DNA from: Antedon bifida | Taxonomy: Eukaryota; Echinodermata; Crinoidea; Comatulida; Antedonidae | Length of the DNA: 64,000 nucleotides | Assembly (NCBI GenBank): GCA_963402885.1 | Contig: OY727095.1 | Span: 20,651,001 to 20,715,000 of the forward strand | Direction: 5' to 3' | Shown: positions 54,721 through 64,000 of the stretch, piece after piece | Position numbering within the stretch: the first letter of the stretch is position 1 | Layout: the number at the start of each line of letters is the position of its first letter | Program-made: the position numbers and the translations under genes | The notes under the pieces: model-generated | The model's database searches: none | Told to the model about the DNA's origin: nothing | What the model saw: the letters and a program-made list of their open reading frames with translations, nothing else

Positions 54721-56342
54721 TAAGAATCGTTAATAACGCAACGCAAGTGATCGCAAACAATAAAATCCCGGTTTCCTATAAATTCGCGATAAATCGATGT
54801 ATCATACAGAGATTCCCTGTCGATCGTTGCGTTACGTCTATTTTTCTTTTTCACCAAAATATTGTCGTAAGCGGTTTCCTGTCAAATGTTGGTTTCTTAA
54901 GTAAAAACAACGTACCAACAAAAAAATGCAAATTTGATCACTAAATACAACTAGTTACCCCTTACCCCATAATTGTTAATAACAAATTACTATTAACGGA
55001 CAAAGGTCCTAATAAATTCACAGAATATTTTCTTCAATTTTTTTATTTATTATGTCTCTACATACTGATACGTTTTCTAAATCTAATTCGCAAAAATGTT
55101 ATCCCCTACCCCATAATTGTAAACGATTACAAATTACTAATAATGAACAAATTTCTTCATAATACATGGCATATTCATTGTAAAAATGCAAATATCCAGC
55201 GTGACAGCCCCACTCCGCACACTTCTTGCAAAGGAAGTTGATTAAGAGTGGCAACAGACGCAAGCAACCAAGGTTTTGGTGCTATGATAAGTTAAGCAGG
55301 GCAACCCGTAGATTAAACCAGGCTGAAGTCCATCCTGTAATTGGCGAGTCACTTGGATGCGTATGAAATACATTTATAATAAGGTGAGCATAGTGGGGCT
55401 GAGTTGCTGTCCACAACCTAACTCATCTGGCTACATAATGAATCAGTTCAAATTAAACACGTAGTAGCCGAATTTCTAAAGGAACAACTAAGCTCAACAT
55501 GACAGTCGATAAAGTATAAATCATGATACAAATAACGCAAACACAAAGTTAAGTTAAGTAAACTGTCTTAAGAAGTAAACTGTCCTTCCAAAAAATAGGA
55601 ATCTAAAAAATTATGTTACATTGCATGACCAAAATAAGTTTTAATAAATATTGTTTCTATTTCTGTATGGCAAAAAGTACTATTTTGGCTATACGGTCAG
55701 CAGTTCCCACAGAACATGCAAAAAATGTATGTCACCTGTGTTTTTACTGCCGGAAAACTACAATTGCTGATTATCAATACATGGGAGTGTCATTTCTATG
55801 ATGTACTTGGTATCTGGTCTGAGTACACAGAACTTTTTACATGTGAATCCTCTCAGGTATTTGTGTTCCTTCTGTAAATATGTTCCCGAAATTGGAACCA
55901 GTTCAAGTATATCGGCTACAACCATGCATACGAATTTCATCCTTTCCTCCAAAATCTGGCCAGAACGGGTACTTTGGGGTGCAGGAACTATTAAGTAACC
56001 TACAATTCATAGTTGATTTATTTCACATTAAGAACAATAACAAAAACAGAATGCATGCCACTTGACAATCCCAATTGCAAGTACAATCCACAACTTGACA
56101 AATTCACAGAAATTCATGGCGTTATAACACACAATGTGCTGAACAGTCTTTCAGACATCTTAATACAAATTTGTGGTAAAGAAAATGACAGAGTTTAAAT
56201 TAATTTTGTTCATGCCCACAGTCATTCAACGAAGAAATATGCAGAAACACAAACATTTATTGTAACAAGGTCTTGCAAAATAATCCACATTCAATCCCAT
56301 GAGGTACTTCCTTTTAATTTTTATCCCCGATCATCTTTCTGA
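54721..56342. other. No convincing feature
   Basis: Several overlapping short frames at 55600-56200 have no recognised motif. Tandem or inverted repeats were not seen. Confidence 0.4.
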
Positions 56343-56420
56343 AGGAGCACTCCACCAACAAGCGACCAAAACTCTGGCTTCGATATGTAGATGACACATT
56401 CATCATCTATGAGGAGTGCT
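56343..56420 (+). pseudogene. Penelope-like element RT fragment
   Basis: Translation gives R-P-K-L-W-L-R-Y-V-D-D-T-F-I-I-Y-E-E. The W-x-R-Y-V-D-D-T-F box, preceded by a short basic spacer, is characteristic of Penelope-like reverse transcriptases. Only about 26 codons survive. No GIY-YIG endonuclease sequence was seen downstream. Confidence 0.7.
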
Positions 56421-58200
56421 ATGTTAAGCAAGGAAAGGATAGGAGAAAATTGATATGGGAAACTAAGGTGTACAGGAGAAGAAAGTAATTGTGTTATGGT
56501 GATGTAGAGGGGAAGCATAAAGGAAATAAAGTGATATACACAAAGTAAAAGAAATAGTGAGTTGGAAGTACTATACAGCTGTACTTGGAATCATTGAGAA
56601 CTTTTAATTGTTGAGATTATTGAAGATTAATTGTAATTGTACATGGAAATTGAGGAAAGGAATAACTGGTGAAAATAGCAGAGTAGTTGCATCATACTTA
56701 AAGCATTAATACCTTTGTTTACATTATTGGAGAGAAATTGTATGCGGAAAAGGGAGAAAGAAATAATTGGTAGGAGGAGCAGATTGTTGGATTGCAGAAC
56801 GATATCAAGAAACATTTTAACGTTTATCTTTGATTTAATTATATGCCAGAAACATTAATTGCAGGAAATTAGTTGCAGGTTGGAAATATTAATTATTGTT
56901 GATAACAGCAGAACGGGAGCAGAGAAATGGGAGTTTGTTTAACAGTCGCAGAAACATTTTAACTTTATCTTTTCTAATTTGTTTATATGCCGGCATCGGA
57001 GACGGAAGAAGACAATAAGTAAAGATTGTGAACTTTTATTACTTGTTAATTATTTATTCTGTAAATGTACTTGTAGGGGGTTTTCTAGGAGTTGTTCGAT
57101 AATAAGAAAATTGTTGAATTGGGAAGTTTGGGGAGTTATAGAAATTGTGTTGGGAATAGGTATACTGTTAAAGGTTGATTATTGCTTGAGAACTGGGTGG
57201 GGTTTTTTGTGGGGATTTTTTTGGTTGGGATTAGAAAGAAAGGAATTGTTTTATTAAATTTACTTTTACACATTATTGAGAGTTGTACAATTGTGGCTAT
57301 TTACCGTTGTTTACCGGTGGTTCAAATAAATTACATGTCCAAAAGAGCCGTAGTTGCAGCTATGTGACATCCCTGTTATAATTTTGTTTAATTTTTTAAA
57401 AGGCATGTGCCACCAAAAAAAGGCTACTTAACAACCATGATGTTTACATCACCAACAAAGAATGGGCGTATTGCATAGGAAGCTGTAACAACAATGGACG
57501 ACAATTACTAAGAAACTTAGTATAGATTGTGTTCTAGCCAGTGGTACTTGCGGGCAGTGCTGGCCTTGGACTGCAAAAAGGCAAGAAAGAAAATCAACCC
57601 CCAACACACTGGATGCTAAAAGAGTACACTGTTTAAAAGAATTGTTTTACAGTGAATTCTATTTAGTTTTGTATTTGTTAATTATTCCAAAATGTCTTTT
57701 AAGTATAAATTTTCTAAAAATGCCCTTAGTGCTCCACTTTCACATTTTATGTTATGTTTGTATGTCTTTACTGAAAGAAATAAAATAAAATAATAAATAA
57801 ATAAAATATATCACATTGTGCAGCAATTAACCTTTAGACTCAGTTGCGTATACCATAAAAGTGGTCTAATGATATCTGCCTAATTAAACAGAAGGTTTTG
57901 AGAGAAATGGATTTTCCCACTCTTGCAGATTTAATCTTACTCTTTGTCTTTTGCTTTATTTTTAATAGTTAAAAACATTAATACTACTTTTTATGTCTTC
58001 TTCTTAGAATTTGTACAAAATTATAGTAGACAAATGAAGTGGGATATTTCCAAGCATACCGAAAATGAATAAAGTATTCGCGGACATGTTGGGAATGCAA
58101 GGCATTCAAAACTAAAGTCAATGAAAAGGTGAAACGGAAATTCTGAATCTATTTTAGCAATGTACGTTAGCAGGAATCTTTCCTTCTTTTAACAATATAT
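56421..58200. other. No convincing feature
   Basis: AT-rich; a G-rich frame at 56979-57257 is unlikely to be coding. Nothing recognised. Confidence 0.4.
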
Positions 58201-58229
58201 ATGGTATCCGTTTAAAAAAAACAACCTAT

Positions 58230-58360
58230 GTTTCGTATATGACATCCGTTCGTATAGATTGTATACAAAACGTGTATTGTTTTATACAAGTGTATATGGG
58301 CTCATATATGGCCCGTATACCGTCCAGTATACGGCCGTATACGAACGTACAGTATATGGA
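58230..58360. repeat. GTATAC/CGTATA-rich palindromic patch
   Basis: Within about 130 bp, words such as gtatac, gtataccgtc, cggccgtatacgaacg and cgtatagattgtatac recur on both strands. The stretch can fold on itself in several ways. No coding sequence. It may be a decayed foldback element or simple low-complexity DNA. Confidence 0.5.
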
Positions 58361-60150
58361 CTGGTATGATCATTATACTATATTATTATAATGAATATAT
58401 ATTTTATTTATTTTTTTGCAGTAGTAGCATTACAAAGAAAAGGTATGTTGTGATCTTATTACTCTATTGTATTGTATCAGTAAATATATTTTAATTGATT
58501 TAAAGAAAAAAAATCCCTTTCTTCAGGCATTTTTTTTGTTTATTTTATTTTAGAAAGACGTTGCAGACACACTGCTTTTGCAATGTGTGGGAAGCTATTT
58601 CACACAAAAGCCAGCAAATCATCACGAGCACGAGAACCATCGTCTCGAGTTGGACTGTATAAACATTTCAATTTTTTTTTTCATTTCTTTTGTTATACAA
58701 ATTTAAAAGAGGGTTCACTTTTTGCTCAAATCCTTTTGCTCAAATCATCTTTCGAAATTTTCATCTTCATGTTTGGTTTTTGATAACATTATCATACCAA
58801 ATATATATACTGTATATTCTATGAACCATAATAGGCACAACTCAGTACCCACGCTTATAATAAGCATAGGTCATAGGATGGCATGTACATCAACTTTTTT
58901 ACGATCGTAGTTTAACGTATGTGCCTGTTGCGTTTGGGCGGATCATTTTCACAAAGATCAACTATAAATTGTCAGAGTAACAAAAATAAATTCTAGTTTG
59001 GTATTAATCTTTTATAGGAATTGACTTTTGACCGTAGTTTACACATTAGGGCTAGAGTGTAGTTGGGAGCTACAGTAGTAATGTATAGGCAGGTATTAGT
59101 TATAGTCATTTAATTAATTTTCTGCATGTTTAAAAGAAATTTGATTACATATTTTGTTATTGTAGAATAGACATTATTACAACATATAAATAATATGGTA
59201 TAATAATGTAAATTATAATATACATGTAAGATTAAACATTTAACAACCATTATTAGGCCAGATATAATAAATTATCTCTATTTTGTAATGTCTAAAAAAA
59301 AAAAAAAGGTTTAGTGCATGCAAGAGTGTGGTAGACATGACAAAATATTTAATTAATTTAAATTGTTCAGGTATGAGAGTGGAGCAGTAACAGACACTGA
59401 ACTAATAGATGTAATCAAAGGGAGTGGAGCTGATCAAGTGGATGCATTTGGCACGATGATAATAAAGAAGATTTCTTGATTGCAACAATGTTTACATAAA
59501 ATCTTCCACAAATCAGCCATCAATTGTTCAGTTCCTACAGAGGATATTTTTTTAATTAAAAAATATATATATATATAAAAATGAACGAGAAACTAATGAA
59601 GCAAATAGAGGCTGCAAGTAAAATTTGCAGATAGAAAATTGAGAAATACTGCCGAAAGAACCGGCAAAGTAATTGAACAGACTTTGTCCGACTATACTTT
59701 TAGAATAAAATAAAATCTCAAGCTATAGAAATTAAGGGCCAAAAGAGGCAGTTGAGAATTCAGACAGCGTAATCCAAGAAAATAAAATGTTCTCAAGAAA
59801 ATCAACCATACAGCAGTCAAAAAAATAACGAATTGGCCGCACCAAAGTCACTTTTTTAGCATTGGATATAGGAAAAAGAGTAAATATGATTATTAAGTAT
59901 CTTTTTTAAATTGAATTGCATTTCTTAAAATTTGCTCTGGACATTTAATCATAACTAGTCTAAACTTGACGTATCAGATGATTTACAGATTTTGAATTGT
60001 ACGTTCAGGAACAGGGTCTACAGGACATCCTGAAAGACACAAGCAATTATTTAATGCAAATGAATTATGTTCTCCTCGGTGTATCACTTTATTCCTCTTT
60101 GAAGTTGTTATGGAGACTGTGCACGGGTTTCAGTTCAACAACTTGGGGGA
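58361..60150. other. No convincing gene
   Basis: A short frame at 58550-58665 (R-R-C-R-H-T-A-F-A-M-C-G) and one at 59370-59480 (Y-E-S-G-A-V-T-D-T-E) each follow AG and may be old exon or element fragments. The family is not recognised. The rest is AT-rich. Confidence 0.35.
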
Positions 60151-60566
60151 AACTTTAAACAAACAAACATTGTTTTCACTCTGGCATGGACTGAATCCGC
60201 AAACAAGAAAAATGCAGCAAGCGGTTTTAGAAAGGCCAGCCTATTTCCATTTCCAGTAGAGGCAATCGATTAAAAGGTTCAACCCTCCAAAGTGCTTATT
60301 AGACTTAGAATTTAATACTTTTTCAGAAGCTAAAGCAAACAAAAAGGCCTAAGAAGATGCCGCAAAAGAAAAATGCAAAGAAGAACAGGAAGCAAAAAAA
60401 AAAATTGAAGAACCTAGCTACAAAACAAAGCATTTGCAGTGGCTGTAAGAAGAAATATGACGAGAACAAAGAATGCCTTGGATTGGATGCGACTGTGGCC
60501 GATGGTATCATTGCATTGTTAGGTGTTGTGGAATTGATGACTATGCTAGAAAATAAATTGACCTAA
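60150..60566 (+). pseudogene. pogo/Tigger-like transposase C-terminus with PHD-like finger
   Basis: 60172-60270 encodes L-A-W-T-E-S-A-N-K-K-N-A-A-S-G-F-R-K and then L-F-P-F-P-V-E-A-I-D. This is the A-W-x(6)-N-A-x-x-G-F-R-x-x-G-I/L-x-P motif that ends pogo/Tigger DDE transposases. About 160 bp on, C-S-G-C-K-K-K-Y and, one frame over, W-I-G-C-D-C-G-R-W-Y-H-C form a PHD-like zinc finger, as found at the C-terminus of several such transposases. At least two stops or frameshifts break it. The catalytic core upstream is not recognisable. Confidence 0.75.
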
Positions 60567-62157
60567 TTAAGTAATTGTTTTTCTGTCGATATTGCCTAAC
60601 TCATCTTGTTGCCTTCTCTGTGCATCATCTCTTTTGAACTGTTTTGTCAATTAGACTAGTCCAGATTTGAGAAAAATGAAATGCTGTAGGCATTTCGTGT
60701 TAAAAGCGAAAAAACATGTGTTTTAGGGTAATTTTGGGGTGCTGAATTCAAATCTGCTGTTTACCCGGCTCAATTTTTAGATCTTCACCCTTAAAATGTG
60801 AAAAACAAAATGGCCGCCATTTCAGCCTTATTTTGGCTTATAACTTGACTTTTAAGTGACGTAGCAAGTTAAAAATGGTGTCTATACCTATGTTTGTGAT
60901 AGTGAAGATTCCAAATATATGGTTATTAAAGTTGCAAATATTCTATTTCAGCCGCCATCTTGAAATTAAAATGCAATTCTGTAAGTAGTAAAAACAAATC
61001 GGTATATTTGAAGGCAACATTATATAAATAAAATTTTAAAAATTTACAATGTAAACTTTCATGAATGTATACATAGTTCTATTTGCTTAGACCTAATGAT
61101 GAGAAAGTGTTAACATCTTGCAAAAAAAATAACAACCCTAACCTAGCCATGAGTCTGAATATTTATGAAAACAGGTGGTAACATGACGGTTCGCAGTTAA
61201 AGGTCACTGCTCTGTATATATCTGGCAATTAAAAAATATATCTTGAGACATTAAAGTCTAACTTAAATGAACCTATAAAGTTGAAGTCCACAATGTTGTT
61301 TAGTGGTACAGTACATTGGAGTCAAAGTCAAGTATAGGTAATTCACCGCAATTTGGTTGTTTCCTCTATAGTTTCTTTCCATTGTCCTTAAACTTAAAAC
61401 AACAAATTCTTTTCAATGTGTGTCTGGTACAACACCACAGGTTAACCATCTTCAGTCTTAGTTGTCTGTTTGCTTATATATTACAACTTTCTCTGCTTGA
61501 TAAATAAATTTGATTTATTGTTTTTACTTCTTTATAAACTGCAAGCCTCTTTAGGCAGACAACCAACCATTGCTTTAAAACAGATGTTTGGATGGTGATT
61601 TGAGTTTCAATCTTTTTAATGTGGAGATGACATTCTTTCATCTGCCTGTGAGAACAAAAAAGTTGCCTGGCCTAATGAAGAAGAACAATCAATATCACTA
61701 TACTTCTACAAAATCATAAGCATGAGCCCACCACCATCATCTTCTACTTGATCAACACGACATTGTAATGGGTCATTGAAGATCAGTATTTTTTTTTCAT
61801 TTCCCAAAAATAGTTCCATACTATATGAAATGGTTTAATTCTGTCATGATAGTTTGTGCATCCATAGCGTGTTCAACTTCGTTGTTGGAAGTTTTATTCT
61901 ACAGGTAATATATTCTGCATCAATTCTCCACTGCCAATAAACTGTGCACATTTCCATTATCATAGAATAACACCATCAATGTTCAGGTTTAAGCTGACAA
62001 ATTTGTTTCGTCATATTAAAATTGACGAACTTCATCCCCTCCATAATGTAGTTATTAGTCATACTATCCATAGAAGTGGACATATGCTTTTATTAAAAAG
62101 AGATATCGTGATTTGTTTGTTGCTAGGGGTCTCTCTTCTTTGATGAAGATTATAAAG
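60567..62157. other. No gene recognised
   Basis: 60640-61000 has the even texture and ATGGCCGCC-type words often seen in 3' regions of invertebrate mobile-element genes, but no frame is open. The rest is AT-rich. Confidence 0.4.
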
Positions 62158-62676
62158 AAAATTGTTGATGCTTTCTATATTTCTCTCTTTATATATTTTT
62201 GACTGCAAACTCTTGTAATTTCTTCAGATTGGAGATAATATAGTTTTTTTATGTCTTATGACTCTGTTCCAAGTTCTTAATTCATCCTATGATCTATGTA
62301 ATCTTCATAACATGGACAACAAAATTTGATTCAGACATAAACTTCTAAGTTGTGGTATGGAAACATAATACGTCCGTTCTTGAAGTTTCCAAAAAAATGG
62401 TTGAGAGATATATATATACAATCAAATTGTTGATGCTTTCCTATTTCTCTCTTTATATATTTTTGACTGCAAACTCTTGTAATTTCTTCAGATTGGAGAT
62501 AATATAGTTTTTTTATGTCTTATGACTCTGTTCCAAGTTCTTAATTCATCCTATGATCTATGTAATCTTCATAACATGGACAACAAAACTTGATTCAGAC
62601 ATAAACTTCTAAGTTGTGGTATGGAAACATAATACGTCCGTTCTTGAAGTTTCCAAAAAAATGGTTGAGAGATATA
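62158..62676. repeat. Tandem duplication, two copies of about 266 bp
   Basis: aaattgttgatgctttc begins at 62158 and again at 62424, and the ggttgagagatata ending recurs near 62410 and 62676. The copies differ only at a few positions as read by eye. The duplication looks recent. No coding function. Confidence 0.9.
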
Positions 62677-63385
62677 GAAACAGAGGACAAAACAAGATGT
62701 TAGCCTGTGGTATTGTAACAGCGACACCTTTTAAAGGAATTTGTTGAATCTGCAAAGTTTTCATATATATTTTAATGTACTGTGTTTTTTTGACACATTT
62801 ACATAACATATTCCTAATTGTTAAAAAGTCGATATATTGCCAAATAAAAGTACAGAAAATGATCTTTAACTCCAGAAATCATGTTTGAACCTAGTTTATC
62901 TAATTTTGTTTTACTGACTTGCAAATCAGAACTTTACCTTTAGCTTGCTGAATTAGTGGGGTTTTTTTGCTTTCACTTGAAAAAAAAATGTTGACAGCAA
63001 ATTTTATAGCAGTGGGAAATTAAAGCATGAGAGGCGCCTGTACTAGACTCATGAGAATGCATGCAGAAATATTAACTTATCAAAGAAGGTTAACCAAGAT
63101 GTTATATTTAATACATACAATGAAAACAGGTTTGCTATTCATTTTATATACCAAACACTGATATTATTTTTAAACAAATTATTTATATAGTTTGCTAATC
63201 ATACTTCATGCATATGTATGTAGATCAAAGAAAATTGATTTAGTACCCTGATACAGGAAACCTTTCCAAATATTACATTAAAAAAGTCAAATAAAAATCT
63301 TCTCATAAGTCATACGTTGTAGGGATGTTTGACGGAAAGTTTCAACTCATAACAAAATGGGAGTTCAACCCATATATGTTGTAAA
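62677..63385. other. No recognisable feature
   Basis: AT-rich flank between the tandem duplication and the terminal Gypsy fragment. No open frame with protein character. Confidence 0.4.
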
Positions 63386-64000
63386 GAACTTAAATGAACC
63401 TTTGCTTGGCAGACCTGCCATCAAAGTTTGAAAGTAATTAACAAAATTGAGAATGTGAACACAAGTATAACCAAATCTCAATTGAAACAGGAAATTCTGG
63501 GAATCTTTAATGGTCTAGGTTTGCCAAGAACTGTACATATACCATTAAGCTTCAGGAAAATGTTGAACCATTCACACTAACTACGCCAATGAGGATACCT
63601 CTTCCACTACAAGAGCAAACAAGGCGTTATATCGCCAATTCAAGAGAACAACAACATGCACGAAGCTATGGAGAACGTCCCTATGACTAAAATCAAGCAT
63701 GTCTAAAGACACAATATTATCAAAGGTCATACAGCTATTGTAAAGACGGGTGGCCAGATAAAACCCGGAGTAATAAGTAAGTAACTCCGGAAATAATTCC
63801 ATATTGGAAACAAGAAAACAGAATACAAAGGACTTTTACTGTTTGGAACACGTCTAGTTATTCCACAGCTAATGAGAAAAGAAATAATAGATCGAATTCA
63901 AAATGGTCATCAAGGCATTACAAAATGTCATGAACGAGCCAAGTCATCAGTTTGGTTGTATTTTATATCAGGCTCATCAAGTGCATTCACTTGCTGTCAG
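63386..64000 (+). pseudogene. pol: Gypsy pol with internal deletion, running off the window
   Basis: 63390-63640 reads N-E-P-L-L-G-R-P-A-I, then E-I-L-G-I-F-N-G-L-G and T-P-M-R-I-P-L-P-L, the protease-to-RT linker of K02A2.6-type Gypsy polyproteins. By about 63730 the reading is V-I-Y-C-K-D-G-W-P-D and then L-V-I-P-Q-L-M-R-K-E-I-I-D-R-I-Q-N-G-H-Q-G-I. The H-x(4)-H integrase zinc finger and S-S-V-W follow. The entire RT and RNase H are missing. Frameshifts are frequent. This is a different Gypsy lineage from the young copy. Confidence 0.85.

Overview
This 64 kb window is AT-rich animal DNA crowded with transposable elements. No prokaryotic gene layout is visible. The only convincing host gene is split by consensus GT-AG introns and encodes an adhesion G-protein-coupled receptor (SEA, hormone-receptor-like, GAIN/GPS, seven-helix). 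The repeat content (Tx1-like and CR1/L2-like LINEs, Gypsy, Penelope-like, HARBI1-like and pogo-like remnants, a tRNA-derived SINE) and the frequent word TAGGCCTA suggest a marine invertebrate, probably a deuterostome such as an echinoderm. That assignment is inference from style, not proof.

Layout. 1-11.4 kb is a mosaic of diverged, partly inverted copies of one unnamed dispersed repeat. It carries two nested TIR transposons with 5-bp target duplications (116-2733 and 783-2343), a small palindromic MITE-like element (about 3063-3203), a perfect 164-bp palindrome (4345-4508), a 716-bp element with an exact 12-bp target duplication (6833-7548) and a 71-bp minisatellite (10892-11330). 11.7-20.4 kb is an old, 3'-truncated Gypsy copy on the minus strand, split by a 5'-truncated Tx1-like LINE (12430-17456) on the plus strand. 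21.1-22.3 kb holds two related tRNA-derived SINEs. 24.0-38.9 kb is the adhesion GPCR. Its intron between the GPS exon and the first transmembrane exon carries a complete Gypsy element (27444-36614) with 554-bp LTRs that look identical and an ATAA target duplication, so it is a very young insertion. 39-64 kb is a graveyard of element fragments: Tx1-like LINE, C2H2-type and CxxC/PIN-like mobile-element-associated proteins, LINE RT and tails, HARBI1-like transposase, Penelope-like RT, pogo/Tigger-like transposase with a PHD-like finger, and at the right edge an internally deleted Gypsy pol.

How the parts relate. The young Gypsy copy explains the old one: aligned against it, the old copy shows where the LINE landed and where its 3' half was lost. 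The receptor has matching splice phases from its third recognised exon onward. It nevertheless shows two reading-frame lesions (near 26259 and 37065) and one phase mismatch (24969/25283), so in this assembly it reads as a damaged allele, a pseudogene or a mis-assembled gene.

Everything here was read by eye. No alignment, database search or folding program was run. Family names rest on recognised motifs.
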